Counted from the first letter of the stretch, positions 1 through 9,017 are shown. The stretch is 64,000 bases of DNA from an uncultured Aquimarina sp. (GCA_947498775.1 CANMLL010000011.1:1-64000), one strand, 5' to 3'. Notes: a model not told the origin generated them from the letters alone. Made by a program: numbers and translations.

Positions 1-84
1 CAGTATTGAAAAACAGATTTTTTCGCAGTACTAAAGTGCTGCAATAAAATTGCAGGGTTTTGAACCCAAATCTGAGATCAATAA
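1..84. repeat. Dispersed hairpin repeat, long copy 1
   Basis: This segment is nearly identical (about three differences) to 43720-43804 and shares its right half with a shorter element at 42085-42143. It folds as successive hairpins: GCAGTACT/AGTGCTGC (28-35 with 38-45), CTGCAAT/ATTGCAG (43-49 with 53-59) and GGGTT/AACCC (57-61 with 65-69). The first two overlap by three bases, so they are mutually exclusive at full length. The window begins exactly at its left end, so the left boundary cannot be judged. Function is unknown; it resembles REP-like intergenic elements. Confidence 0.75.
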
Positions 85-309
85 ATCTTTTGCCTTAATT
101 CTAATCGAATTAAGGAAGCACAACCGATATAGCATCGCATGTATTTTAATTCTGATTGGATCATAAAATGACACGGTATTAATTTATCAATTAGCTGTAT
201 ACCAAATAATCAACAAAATTCGTTATGGATTTGTTAATTACTTTGTAGGAAGCCTGTTTTTATTCTGTAAGTGATACCTTATATTAGCAGGCATTCTACC
301 CAAAAATTT
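85..309. other. Gap upstream of parE with one hairpin
   Basis: No gene is seen here. A perfect 9-bp inverted repeat, CCTTAATTC (93-101) and GAATTAAGG (107-115), forms a hairpin with a five-base loop. No T-run follows on either strand, so I do not call it a terminator. The rest is AT-rich leader for parE. Confidence 0.5.
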
Positions 310-2169
310 ATGAGCAAGGAAACCAAATATACCGAAGATAATATACGATCCCTTGATTGGAAGGAACATATCCGCATGCGACCGGGGATGTATATAGGTA
401 AGTTAGGCGATGGATCATCGGCAGATGACGGAATTTATATACTCCTAAAAGAGGTACTCGACAACTCGATCGACGAGTATGTGATGGGAGCCGGTAAAAC
501 GATCGAAATTTCTATTCAGGGTGATAAAGTAAATGTTAGAGATTATGGTCGTGGGATTCCTTTAGGAAAAGTAGTAGATGTAGTGTCCAAAATGAATACT
601 GGAGGTAAATATGATTCACGTGCTTTTAAAAAATCGGTAGGACTAAACGGTGTAGGTACCAAAGCCGTAAATGCATTATCTACATTTTTTAAAGTAGAAT
701 CCACCAGAGATGGTAAATCAGCTTCTGCAGAATTCGAAAAAGGAAATTTAACGAATCAGGAATCACTAGAGGAAACTTCTCGTCGTCGTGGTACCAAAGT
801 ATCTTTTATTCCTGATGAAACGATCTTCAAGCATTTCAAATATCGTGCAGAATATGTAGCCAAAATGCTAAAGAACTATGTGTATCTTAATCCGGGATTA
901 ACAATCATTTTTAATGGAGAAAAATATTTTTCTGAAAACGGGTTAAGGGATTTACTTTCTGATAATATCAATCAAGAAGATAGGCTATATGATATTATTC
1001 ATCTCAAAGGTGATGATATTGAAGTTGCAATTACTCATAGTAAAACTCAATACAGCGAGGAGTATCATTCATTTGTAAATGGACAGCATACTACTCAGGG
1101 AGGAACACACCAGGCTGCTTTTCGCGAAGCTATAGTAAAGACAATACGTGAGTATTATGGTAAAAACTATGAAGCCAGTGATATTCGTAAGTCGATTGTT
1201 TCTGCAATAAGTATCAAAGTAATGGAACCTGTTTTTGAGAGTCAAACCAAAACAAAACTTGGCTCGACAGATATGGGTGGGGATTTACCAACCGTAAGAA
1301 CGTACATTAATGATTTTGTAAAGAATAAGCTTGATAATTTCTTTCATAAAAATCCAAACACGGCAGAAAGTTTACAACGTAAAATATTACAAGCAGAACG
1401 CGAGCGTAAGGACTTATCAGGAATTCGAAAACTTGCTAAAGAGCGCGCTAAGAAAGCAAGTTTGCATAATAAAAAATTAAGAGATTGTAGAGTTCACCTT
1501 ACCGATAGTAAAAAAGATCGCAACCTTGAGAGCACACTGTTTATTACCGAGGGGGATTCGGCAAGTGGATCGATTACCAAATCTCGTGATGTAAATACAC
1601 AGGCGGTATTTAGCTTGCGCGGAAAACCGTTGAATAGCTACAATATGAGCAAAAAGATTGTATATGAGAATGAAGAATTCAATCTTTTGCAGGCGGCATT
1701 AAATATAGAAGAGTCTCTTGAAGATTTGCGCTATAACAATATTGTGATCGCAACCGATGCCGATGTCGATGGGATGCACATTAGATTACTGTTGATCACT
1801 TTCTTTTTACAATTTTTTCCTGAAGTGATCAAAGAAGGACATTTGTATATCCTACAAACACCATTATTTAGGGTAAGAAATAAGAAAGAAACAATTTATT
1901 GCTATTCTGAACAGGAGCGAAGAGACGCCATTGCAAAATTATCTGGTAAGCCAGAGATCACACGATTTAAGGGATTAGGTGAGATTTCACCAGATGAATT
2001 TGTACACTTTATTGGTGATGATATACGATTGGATCCGGTAATGCTGGATAAAGAAAAGTCCATCGAAGAACTATTGTCGTTCTACATGGGAAAAAACACA
2101 CCGCAACGACAAGAGTTTATTATCGATAACCTGAAAGTCGAATTGGACACTGTAGAGGAAGAAATATAA
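310..2169 (+). CDS. parE: DNA topoisomerase IV subunit B
   Basis: This is the ATPase subunit of topoisomerase IV, which decatenates daughter chromosomes together with ParC, encoded just downstream. The 619-residue product has the GHKL ATPase signature: EVLDNSID near residue 48 (catalytic Glu, Mg-binding Asn), DYGRGIP near 78 and the glycine-rich lid [10 protein letters not shown] near 111. A Toprim domain follows, with EGDSASG near 414 and DADVDG near 483. An in-frame GTG at 271 would add 13 residues unlike the family, so I take the ATG at 310, which gives the usual MSKE-type N-terminus. The compact length and lack of a GyrB-type insert favour ParE over GyrB, as does the adjacent parC. Confidence 0.96.
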   Translation: MSKETKYTEDNIRSLDWKEHIRMRPGMYIGKLGDGSSADDGIYILLKEVLDNSIDEYVMGAGKTIEISIQGDKVNVRDYGRGIPLGKVVDVVSKMNTGGKYDSRAFKKSVGLNGVGTKAVNALSTFFKVESTRDGKSASAEFEKGNLTNQESLEETSRRRGTKVSFIPDETIFKHFKYRAEYVAKMLKNYVYLNPGLTIIFNGEKYFSENGLRDLLSDNINQEDRLYDIIHLKGDDIEVAITHSKTQYSEEYHSFVNGQHTTQGGTHQAAFREAIVKTIREYYGKNYEASDIRKSIVSAISIKVMEPVFESQTKTKLGSTDMGGDLPTVRTYINDFVKNKLDNFFHKNPNTAESLQRKILQAERERKDLSGIRKLAKERAKKASLHNKKLRDCRVHLTDSKKDRNLESTLFITEGDSASGSITKSRDVNTQAVFSLRGKPLNSYNMSKKIVYENEEFNLLQAALNIEESLEDLRYNNIVIATDADVDGMHIRLLLITFFLQFFPEVIKEGHLYILQTPLFRVRNKKETIYCYSEQERRDAIAKLSGKPEITRFKGLGEISPDEFVHFIGDDIRLDPVMLDKEKSIEELLSFYMGKNTPQRQEFIIDNLKVELDTVEEEI

Positions 2170-2282
2170 GGAATTACGATTTATGAATTACGAGTTACGA
2201 TTACTAAAATCGAACCTACAAGCTTTGATACTTTGGAACTCTGTAACTTTGAAACTTATAAAATAAGCCCCATCAATTATAT
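2170..2282. repeat. Degenerate short-word repeats between parE and parC
   Basis: The spacer contains repeated AATTACGA-like words (about 2172-2205). It then has four imperfect units of an 8-bp word: GCTTTGAT, ACTTTGGA, ACTCTGTA and ACTTTGAA (2222-2253). The second family is the reverse complement of the GTTTCAGA tandem array at 43401-43464. There is no coding potential. Confidence 0.6.
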
Positions 2283-4952
2283 ATGGATTTGGAAAACGAA
2301 AACGAAGAATTACATTACGAATCAACCCCCGAAGATCACAACCCACAAGAAGTGATCACCAAAGTTACGGGAATGTACAAAGACTGGTTTCTGGATTATG
2401 CATCCTACGTAATCCTAGAACGTGCTGTGCCTGCTATTGAAGATGGTTTAAAACCCGTACAACGCCGTATTCTTCACTCTATGAAGGATCTTGATGACGG
2501 TCGATATAACAAAGTAGCCAATATTGTAGGACATACGATGCAATATCACCCACATGGAGATGCCAGTATTGCCGATGCCATGGTGCAAGTAGGACAGAGA
2601 GAATTGCTAATCGATATGCAAGGAAACTGGGGGAATATCCTTACTGGTGATAGAGCCGCAGCTTCACGTTATATCGAAGCACGTTTGTCTAAATTTGCAT
2701 TGGATGTAGTATACAATCCAAAGGTTACCGATTGGCAATTATCGTATGATGGACGTAAAAAGGAACCGATCAATCTTCCGGTAAAGTTTCCATTACTATT
2801 GGCACAGGGAGCCGAGGGGATTGCCGTAGGATTGAGCACCAAAATCCTTCCGCATAACTTTATCGAGCTAATCGACGCTTCTATCAAGCATTTACAAGGA
2901 AAACGATTTACTATATTACCCGATTTTCCGACTTCGGGAATTGCAGATTTTACCAATTATAATGATGGTAACCGAGGCGGAAAAGTACGAGTACGTGCGA
3001 AGATCTCGCAGCTAGACAAAAATACGCTGGTAGTTACAGAGATTCCGTTTTCGACCACAACAACAACTTTGATTGATTCTGTTCTTAAAGCCAATGATAA
3101 AGGGAAGATTAAAATCAAGAAAATTGAAGATAATACAGCAGCAGAAGTAGAGATATTAGTACATCTTCCGTCGGGCATTTCGCCAGATAAAACTATTGAT
3201 GCCTTATATGCATTTACCAATTGCGAAGTTTCTATTTCGCCACTGGGTTGTGTTATCGAAGATAACAAGCCAAATTTTATAGGTGTTTCTGAAATGCTTC
3301 GTCGTTCTACCGATAATACCGTAGAATTATTGAAGAGAGAACTCGAAATTCAACTGGAAGAACTTCAGGAACAATGGCATTTTGCTTCGCTTGAACGTAT
3401 ATTTATCGAAAATCGTATCTATCGTGATATCGAAGAAGTAGAAACCTGGGAGGGAGTGATTGAAGCCATTGATAAAGGGTTAAAACCTCATGTCAAGCAT
3501 TTGAAACGTGCTGTCACCGAAGAAGATATCGTGAGACTGACCGAAATACGTATTAAACGAATTTCCAAATTTGATATTGACAAAGCACAACAAAAAATTG
3601 AAGCGCTTGAAGAAGATATTGCACAGGTAAGGCATAACCTGGAACACCTTATCGAATTTGCTATTGATTATTTCAAGAGATTGAAAACTACCTATGGCAA
3701 AGGAAAAGAGCGTAAGACCGAGATTAAAGTGTTTGATGATATTGAAGCTACCAAGGTAGTAATACGTAATACAAAGTTGTATGTAAATCGCGAAGAAGGA
3801 TTTGTAGGTACTTCACTTCGTCGAGACGAGTATGTGACTGATTGTTCTGATATCGATGATATTATTTGCTTTACGGCAGATGGTAAATTGATGATTACCA
3901 AGGTGGATTCTAAAACGTTTATAGGTAAAAATATTATTCACGTAGCGGTCTTTAAGAAAAAGGATAAACGCACGATTTATAATATGATCTATCAGGATGG
4001 TAAAGGTGGAGCTTCATATGTGAAGAGATTTGCAGTTACCGGTGTTACCCGGGATAAAGAATACGATCTTGCTCAAGGAAAAAAAGGATCTAAAATCACA
4101 TACTTTTCTGCAAATCCAAATGGAGAAGCTGAAGTAATTACTATTTTCTTACGTCAGGCTGGAAGTATTAAAAAACTGAAATTTGATTTAGATTTCTCGG
4201 ATTTATTAATCAAAGGGAGAGGAGTAAAAGGAAATATTGTCACCAAATATAATATCAAACGTGTAGAGCTAAAAGAGCAAGGGGTTTCAACCCTAAAACC
4301 CCGTAAAATATGGTTTGATGACACTGTACAACGCCTTAATGTAGATGGTAGAGGAGAGCTCTTGGGCGATTTTAGAGGAGAAGATCGTTTACTTGTTATT
4401 GATCAAAGAGGAATCGCAAAAACGATAGTTCCTGAAATGACATTGCATTTTAATGCTGATATGGTGGTGTTAGAAAAATGGAAACCCAAAAAACCAATTT
4501 CTGTGATCTATTGGGATGGAGAAAAAGAAAAATACTATGTAAAACGATTTCTGATCGATAATCCTGAAAGGGAGGAGTTGTTTATTTCTGAACACCCAAA
4601 ATCCTTTTTAGAAGTAATTTCTACAGAGTATAGACCTATTGCAGAGATTGTATTTAATAAACTTCGCGGTAAAGACCAACGTCCTAATGAAGAAATCAAC
4701 ATGGAAGAGTTTATTTCGATCAAAGGAATCAAAGCATTAGGTAATCAATTAACTACGCATAAAGTAAAACAAATCAATTTATTAGAGTCGTTACCTTATG
4801 AAGAACCAGAACCGCTTCCTGCAGAGGAAATAGAGGTAGTAGAAGAGGAGAATATTTCTGTAGCACCTGCCAATGAAGCAAAAGAAATCCTTCCAAAACC
4901 TTCTGAAGATGATAAAAATACTGAAGACGGAGAGCAGGCCAGTTTATTTTGA
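2283..4952 (+). CDS. parC: DNA topoisomerase IV subunit A
   Basis: This is the DNA cleavage and rejoining subunit of topoisomerase IV (889 aa). The winged-helix breakage domain holds the catalytic Tyr130 in AAASRYIEARLS. The quinolone-determining stretch reads HPHGDAS near 89-95, so Ala occupies the position of E. coli Ser80 and Asp98 that of Glu84. A coiled-coil and tower region runs to about residue 480. A beta-propeller C-terminal domain follows, and then an acidic Glu/Pro-rich tail of about 50 residues. It lies 113 bp after parE on the same strand and is probably co-expressed with it. Paired position next to parE and the weakly conserved C-terminal domain argue against GyrA. Confidence 0.96.
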   Translation: MDLENENEELHYESTPEDHNPQEVITKVTGMYKDWFLDYASYVILERAVPAIEDGLKPVQRRILHSMKDLDDGRYNKVANIVGHTMQYHPHGDASIADAMVQVGQRELLIDMQGNWGNILTGDRAAASRYIEARLSKFALDVVYNPKVTDWQLSYDGRKKEPINLPVKFPLLLAQGAEGIAVGLSTKILPHNFIELIDASIKHLQGKRFTILPDFPTSGIADFTNYNDGNRGGKVRVRAKISQLDKNTLVVTEIPFSTTTTTLIDSVLKANDKGKIKIKKIEDNTAAEVEILVHLPSGISPDKTIDALYAFTNCEVSISPLGCVIEDNKPNFIGVSEMLRRSTDNTVELLKRELEIQLEELQEQWHFASLERIFIENRIYRDIEEVETWEGVIEAIDKGLKPHVKHLKRAVTEEDIVRLTEIRIKRISKFDIDKAQQKIEALEEDIAQVRHNLEHLIEFAIDYFKRLKTTYGKGKERKTEIKVFDDIEATKVVIRNTKLYVNREEGFVGTSLRRDEYVTDCSDIDDIICFTADGKLMITKVDSKTFIGKNIIHVAVFKKKDKRTIYNMIYQDGKGGASYVKRFAVTGVTRDKEYDLAQGKKGSKITYFSANPNGEAEVITIFLRQAGSIKKLKFDLDFSDLLIKGRGVKGNIVTKYNIKRVELKEQGVSTLKPRKIWFDDTVQRLNVDGRGELLGDFRGEDRLLVIDQRGIAKTIVPEMTLHFNADMVVLEKWKPKKPISVIYWDGEKEKYYVKRFLIDNPEREELFISEHPKSFLEVISTEYRPIAEIVFNKLRGKDQRPNEEINMEEFISIKGIKALGNQLTTHKVKQINLLESLPYEEPEPLPAEEIEVVEEENISVAPANEAKEILPKPSEDDKNTEDGEQASLF

Positions 4953-5105
4953 TAAATAACTTAAGACATATTGAATAGGTTTTGAAAAGTAATCTTACAC
5001 AAACCATTTTAGAGCGTAGTCTAGAAATAGAGTATATAGGGTTTTGAATACATTTCGATTCCTGCTAGTCCTGTGGCCTGTTGAAGGGTTTGCTGTGACA
5101 GAAGA

Positions 5106-5684
5106 TTAAGACTTCTTTACAAATTTGGTAAGAATTACGATGTGTTGTCCGTTCACCTTGCCTTCAATATGTTCAGGATTATCATGAACCAACGAGATAT
5201 TTCTCACAGCGGCACCTCTTTTTGCTGTAAAATTAGCTCCTTTTACATTTAGATCCTTAATCAACACTACATTATCTCCTGCTTCTAAAGTTGCTCCATT
5301 TGAATCTATATGTTTAATGAGATTTTCATCATCGTTCCCTTCTCCTGTGGCCGCTGCCCAAGCCATAGTTTCTTCATCCAGATACAGCATATCGAGTAAA
5401 TCTTGCGGCCATCCTTCTGATCGTAAACGGTTTAGAATTCTCCATGCCATTACCTGTACAGCAGGAACTTCGCTCCACATACTATCATTAAGGCAACGCC
5501 AGTGATTGGGGTCCATCGTATCCGGATCCTCAATTTGTTCTAAGCACGTTTGTGAAACGAGAATGTGGCTATCTACTCCTGTTCCTGGCGATTTAGGAAC
5601 CTCATATACTTTTAGATTTTCTGTCTCACCCGATAACTCACATGAAGACCCGCTTCGCGTTAGCAACTGTTTTTCTATGCTCAT
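5106..5684 (-). CDS. PhnA (YjdM-like) domain protein
   Basis: The 192-residue product ends with a PhnA/YjdM domain (about 125-190), recognisable by DSNGATLEAGDNVVLIKDLNVKG and the IEGKVNGQHIVILTKFVKKS tail. The family was once tied to alkylphosphonate use, but its function is unproven, and no phosphonate genes are present here. The N-terminus (CELSG and a later QTCLEQIED segment) looks like a remnant of the zinc-ribbon part of the family, but with incomplete Cys pairs. It is convergent with parC. I am confident of the family and not of any role. Confidence 0.85.
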   Translation of the reverse strand: MSIEKQLLTRSGSSCELSGETENLKVYEVPKSPGTGVDSHILVSQTCLEQIEDPDTMDPNHWRCLNDSMWSEVPAVQVMAWRILNRLRSEGWPQDLLDMLYLDEETMAWAAATGEGNDDENLIKHIDSNGATLEAGDNVVLIKDLNVKGANFTAKRGAAVRNISLVHDNPEHIEGKVNGQHIVILTKFVKKS

Positions 5685-5770
5685 TTTATACTACTTGTTA
5701 TTTTCTTCGGCGAATTTCGGTTAAAAAATAAAAAAATTGCTTAAAAATACATCAGAACTTAAGGGTTCTT

Positions 5771-6754
5771 CTACATTTTTTCAATTTTTATCTGGTCAGA
5801 AGTATGGATATTGCCTTGGTCATCAATAATGATGCATTCAATTTTTGGCAATTGATTGATTCTACTTAACCCAACCTCTTGGCCCATCACAAATATCGAA
5901 GTAGCTAGTGCATCAGCAATTTCTGCTTTTGGAGCAAAAACGGTAGCACTTATAATTCCGGTAGAAGGATATCCTGTTCTGGGATCAATGATATGGGCGT
6001 ATCGTTTCCCTTCAAAAGAGACGTATTTTTCATAATTTCCAGAGGTAACTACCGCACCGTTGTGGATAGGCAATAACCCAAAAGCTTTGGCTTTGTCTAA
6101 AGGATTGGTAATAGCTACTTTCCAGTCTTCACCATTGGGTTGTTTTCCCCAGGTCGTCATATCTCCAGAAGCATTAATAATACCAGCCAAAGCTTTGTTT
6201 TTTAATAACAAAGCTTTGGCTTTGTCTGCGGCATAACCTTTTCCAATGGCACCAAATCCAATTTTCATTCCAGGAATTTTTAAGAATATAGTTAGGCTAT
6301 CTTTATTTAAAATGATGTTTTGATACCCTACTTTGGAGACAGATGCTTTTATTTTTTCGCTTGAGGGTATTTTTTCCATACTTCCATCAAACCTCCATAT
6401 TGTATCCATAGAGGCATAACTGATATCAAAGGCACCATCAGTTAGTTTTGAAATACCTAAAGAGCGATGTATAAGATCAAACAATTCTTGATCGACTTTT
6501 ACAGGTTTAATGCCTGCATTTCTATTAATTTCTGATGTTTGAGAGCTTGGATCCCATGATGATATAAGTCTTTCTATTCGTGTTATTTCGGATACAGCCA
6601 AATCTATATATTGATTAGCTTGAACAGAATCTTTTGCTACCACAGTGATATCAAAACGGCTGCCCATAAGAGAAAGGGTTCGCTTATAGGGTTGCTGAGA
6701 ATATATAACAACCGACAACAAAAGTAGTATGATAAAGGCTACATATTTTTTCAA
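5771..6754 (-). CDS. apbE: FAD:protein FMN transferase (ApbE)
   Basis: This is an exported flavin transferase that attaches FMN to Thr/Ser of target proteins such as NqrB/NqrC or RnfD/RnfG. The 327-residue protein starts with a signal peptide (hydrophobic residues 5-18, then YSQQ). It has the family motifs GFGAIGKGYAADKAK, INASGDMTTWG and HIIDPRTGYPS, the last forming part of the Mg/FAD site. No NQR genes are in the window, although in flavobacteria apbE often sits beside them. It is a single minus-strand gene with an AT-rich 250-bp gap upstream. Confidence 0.92.
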   Translation of the reverse strand: MKKYVAFIILLLLSVVIYSQQPYKRTLSLMGSRFDITVVAKDSVQANQYIDLAVSEITRIERLISSWDPSSQTSEINRNAGIKPVKVDQELFDLIHRSLGISKLTDGAFDISYASMDTIWRFDGSMEKIPSSEKIKASVSKVGYQNIILNKDSLTIFLKIPGMKIGFGAIGKGYAADKAKALLLKNKALAGIINASGDMTTWGKQPNGEDWKVAITNPLDKAKAFGLLPIHNGAVVTSGNYEKYVSFEGKRYAHIIDPRTGYPSTGIISATVFAPKAEIADALATSIFVMGQEVGLSRINQLPKIECIIIDDQGNIHTSDQIKIEKM

Positions 6755-7002
6755 TGGCTAGACTCGGTTTTAATAATTTATTGTGTCGTATCTAAAGGTA
6801 CTTAAACAGGTTATTTTTAGATTGAATTATAGTGAAATTTTTGTTTCCACTTAAAAGAGATATAGTATCTCTATCAGGTTCTTGATTATGCTTATCAATC
6901 CAGATAATTTTTCTCAAACGACAAGCAGCACTTCAACGTTTAATATTGCATAAATTTGTCAATCATATTATTGGAGCTGTAGGTGCTATCTACCAATAAT
7001 AA
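6755..7002. other. AT-rich gap with a hairpin downstream of the TerC gene
   Basis: No gene is seen. An 8-bp inverted repeat, ATTATTGG (6967-6974) and CCAATAAT (6993-7000), lies just past the TerC stop codon on the minus strand. It could end that transcript, but there is no clear T-run, so I leave it as a hairpin. The remainder presumably holds the apbE promoter on the minus strand. Confidence 0.4.
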
Positions 7003-7809
7003 TTAGACATTTTGCTTAATACTTTTATGTTTTTTTCTGAGTTTAAAATTTAAAAACTCAATAAATAATGAAAATGCTATAGTAAAGTAAAGGTATCCTT
7101 TGGGTATCGTACCAACTTCACTATCAAATATTTGCAAATGAGCAAGATGTGCAGCTTCTGCAATTAGCATAAACCCGATAAGGATCAAAAATGAAAGTCC
7201 GAGAATCTGCACAGAAGGATGTTTATTTACAAATTTACCTACCGGAGTCGCAAATATCATCATGATTAGCACGGATATAACCACGGCAATAATCATAATT
7301 ATTAAAGCGTCATTAGGGTCATCACTTAATCCATTGGTCATACCCACTGCTGTAAGGATCGAATCGAAAGAAAAGACAACATTGATTAGGGTGATTTGTA
7401 CAATAGCGTTGGATAGAGAAGAAGAACTTTTGGCTTGAATTTCTTTTTCTTCCTCACCTTTTTCATCTACCTTTTCATGAATCTCATGAACACTTTTGTA
7501 CAATAAAAACAATCCTCCTCCAAATAATATCAATGCTTGTCCGCTAATCCCTGCTTCTATCCAAGGCAGGTTGATGTGCCAGAAAGGGGCTTCCATAGCT
7601 ACAAGAAGAGAGATACCAAATAAAAGAACAATACGCATTACCATTGCCAGTATTAATCCTATATTGGTAGCTTTTTTCTGTTGCCTTTCGGGTAATTTGC
7701 TTGATGCTAAGGAGATAAATATAATATTGTCGATTCCTAGAACAATTTCCAAAAAAGTAAGAGTTAGCAATGCCACCCAGGCATCAGCTGATGCAAATAT
7801 TTCAAACAT
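7003..7809 (-). CDS. TerC family integral membrane protein
   Basis: This 268-residue polytopic inner-membrane protein begins MFEIFASADAWVALLTLTFLEIVLGIDN, with the TerC hallmark acidic motifs LEIVLGIDNI near residues 20-30 and VFSFDSILTAVGM near 145. About seven hydrophobic helices flank a charged loop (EKVDEKGEEEKE). The family is linked to manganese efflux and metal loading during export; tellurite resistance is only historical. Its ATG overlaps the stop of the upstream small lipoprotein gene by one base (TAATG), indicating translational coupling. Confidence 0.92.
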   Translation of the reverse strand: MFEIFASADAWVALLTLTFLEIVLGIDNIIFISLASSKLPERQQKKATNIGLILAMVMRIVLLFGISLLVAMEAPFWHINLPWIEAGISGQALILFGGGLFLLYKSVHEIHEKVDEKGEEEKEIQAKSSSSLSNAIVQITLINVVFSFDSILTAVGMTNGLSDDPNDALIIMIIAVVISVLIMMIFATPVGKFVNKHPSVQILGLSFLILIGFMLIAEAAHLAHLQIFDSEVGTIPKGYLYFTIAFSLFIEFLNFKLRKKHKSIKQNV

Positions 7810-8183
7810 TATTTTATTTTTTTTGCGGTTCCACGTTGTTTATTCGATGCACCTACCAACGCATATTCAAAAGTATAAGTGTCTTTGTTGGTAGTTAAGA
7901 TTTTCATATGAATAGCTTTTTCTTCGGCCATGTTTGTTGGATGTAACTTTTGAACTATATATTCACATTCATTAATCCAACGAACACTAGAAGTGTCACT
8001 TTTTCCCTGAAAATAATCAATCTCTATGGAGTCATTACGTACGAAAGTCGTTTTTACTAATTCACCATTTAGAAAAGTTTCAAATTCAAAAGTACCTGTA
8101 TGGAAATTAATACAATTACGTTCCTGCTTATAACAACCAGAAAAAACAATAACAGTTAACAGCGAAAAAACAATTTGTCTCAT
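7809..8183 (-). CDS. Small conserved lipoprotein
   Basis: The 124-residue product has a short signal peptide ending in a lipobox-like VFSGC (Cys near residue 17), so it is probably an anchored envelope lipoprotein. The body is beta-rich (TGTFEFETFLNGE, TFVRNDSIEIDYFQGKSDTSSVRWINECEY). I recall close relatives in Flavobacteriia being labelled 'DNA topoisomerase IV', apparently by carry-over from nearby genes. Nothing in this sequence resembles a topoisomerase. It is translationally coupled to the downstream TerC gene. Function unknown. Confidence 0.8.
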   Translation of the reverse strand: MRQIVFSLLTVIVFSGCYKQERNCINFHTGTFEFETFLNGELVKTTFVRNDSIEIDYFQGKSDTSSVRWINECEYIVQKLHPTNMAEEKAIHMKILTTNKDTYTFEYALVGASNKQRGTAKKIK

Positions 8184-8253
8184 AGTAAAGGCTAACTAAA
8201 AAACGAAAGTAAATCTATTTCGAGAAAGTTTATAATGACTTGCAAAAAAGTTG

Positions 8254-8736
8254 TTAAGATTTTTTCATTTGATAAGAATTAAATGTACCGTCCGAATAAA
8301 AAACAACGATCCGATCTATTTCATGCGCTCCCGAAGGCATCTGAGAATTTTTTTCGGTAGCAGTAGCATGAGGTTGAATTGTTTCTTTTTCTGTAGTTAA
8401 CGATTGTGAGAATAAATCTTGTTCTGAAGGTAAAACAGAAGAAGGAGACTGGTTTTTGGTGATAAGGTTTTCTTGGGCGCTTTTTTCTTCTTCAATAGTA
8501 TCAGATTCAGAGTTAGGAAATGCACCCTTACCATATAACAACCAATGTAAATCTACTTCATTGTATGCATCTACAATCTTCATCACAAAGTCAAGACTTG
8601 GTTTATTTCTACCACTAAGAATATGTGAAATAGAAGAGCGACCCACACCCATGTAATCTGCAAAGGATGAAGCAGATACAGCATAATGATCCATGATTTT
8701 TTGGATTCTTTTTCCGAAATCTTTACTGTTTACCAT
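8254..8736 (-). CDS. XRE-family helix-turn-helix regulator
   Basis: This is a 160-residue DNA-binding protein. Residues 1-65 form a Cro/CI-type HTH (DFGKRIQKIMDHYAVSASS, then GVGRSSISHILSGRNKPS, then a WLLYGKG turn). A long polar Ser/Thr/Glu linker follows, and then a short beta-like C-terminal motif (IDRIVVFYSDGTFNSYQMKKS). An upstream in-frame ATG at 8796 adds 20 hydrophobic residues outside the family pattern. The ATG at 8736 gives MVNSKDFGKRI and lies inside a palindromic operator, which fits autoregulation. The protein most likely binds the seven GTTTACAATTGTAAAC-type sites between here and 9042. Confidence 0.88.
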   Translation of the reverse strand: MVNSKDFGKRIQKIMDHYAVSASSFADYMGVGRSSISHILSGRNKPSLDFVMKIVDAYNEVDLHWLLYGKGAFPNSESDTIEEEKSAQENLITKNQSPSSVLPSEQDLFSQSLTTEKETIQPHATATEKNSQMPSGAHEIDRIVVFYSDGTFNSYQMKKS

Positions 8737-8743
8737 TGTAAAC
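8728..8743. promoter_or_regulatory. Operator palindrome 1 (over the XRE start codon)
   Basis: The sequence GTTTACCATTGTAAAC is one mismatch pair from a perfect 16-bp palindrome. It contains the XRE start codon (8734-8736 on the minus strand). Its centre is 35 bp from operator 2. Confidence 0.75.
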
Positions 8744-8762
8744 GATTTTAAGAGTACAAAAC

Positions 8763-8778
8763 GGTTACAAAGGTAAAC
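8763..8778. promoter_or_regulatory. Operator palindrome 2
   Basis: The sequence GGTTACAAAGGTAAAC is an imperfect copy of the 16-bp operator, centred 35 bp from both operator 1 and operator 3. Read on the minus strand it contains TACCTTTG, the probable -7 box of the XRE gene. Confidence 0.7.
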
Positions 8779-8796
8779 AATTCTAAGTAAAAACAA
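8768..8796 (-). promoter_or_regulatory. Probable XRE promoter
   Basis: On the minus strand, TTG (8796-8794) is followed after 18 bases by TACCTTTG (8775-8768). This matches the Bacteroidota TTG / TAnnTTTG promoter pattern. The -7 box lies inside operator 2, so a bound repressor would block it. Confidence 0.6.
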
Positions 8797-8797
8797 G

Positions 8798-8813
8798 GTT
8801 TACAATTGTAAAC
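8798..8813. promoter_or_regulatory. Operator palindrome 3 (perfect)
   Basis: The sequence GTTTACAATTGTAAAC is a perfect 16-bp palindrome and the best match to the consensus. It is centred 35 bp upstream of operator 2 and lies just upstream of the XRE -33 element. Confidence 0.8.
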
Positions 8814-8943
8814 ATGGCACTTTAGATATTAAACTTTTAATTAAGATTACAATACTTAATTACCTGATATTTATAACTTTATATTGAATCAAAAAGTTAA
8901 TCAAATAAATTGTTAATAAGTTAAATGCATTTGAGAACTATCT
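8814..8943. other. AT-rich spacer inside the divergent regulatory region
   Basis: These 130 bp separate the two operator clusters. No gene is seen. One weak operator-like match, GATTACAATACTTAAT (8845-8860), is too degenerate to call. Confidence 0.5.
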
Positions 8944-8959
8944 GTTTACATTGGTAAAC
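8944..8959. promoter_or_regulatory. Operator palindrome 4
   Basis: GTTTACATTGGTAAAC, with both half-sites intact, lies upstream of the M14 peptidase gene. It is centred 35 bp from operator 5. Confidence 0.75.
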
Positions 8960-8978
8960 AACACGTTGCTTTTAATAT

Positions 8979-8994
8979 GTTTACATTTGTAACA
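8979..8994. promoter_or_regulatory. Operator palindrome 5
   Basis: GTTTACATTTGTAACA has an intact left half and a degenerate right half. It contains TACATTTG, a possible -7 box on the plus strand. Confidence 0.65.
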
Positions 8995-9001
8995 CTGAAT
9001 A

Positions 9002-9017
9002 ATTTACAATTGTAAAT
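9002..9017. promoter_or_regulatory. Operator palindrome 6 (perfect)
   Basis: ATTTACAATTGTAAAT is a perfect palindrome differing from operator 3 only at the outermost pair. Its central TTG is the probable -33 element for the M14 gene. It is spaced 23 bp centre to centre from operator 5 and 25 bp from operator 7. Confidence 0.75.

Noticed and set aside
271..309. GTG start extending parE by 13 residues
   Set aside because: The added residues do not match ParE N-termini; [13 protein letters not shown] at 310 does.
5106..5684. Phosphonate utilisation operon
   Set aside because: PhnA-domain proteins are not evidence of phosphonate use, and no phn lyase genes are present.
8737..8796. Longer N-terminus for the XRE regulator
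   Set aside because: It would make operator 2 and the -7 box coding and adds hydrophobic residues outside the HTH family pattern.
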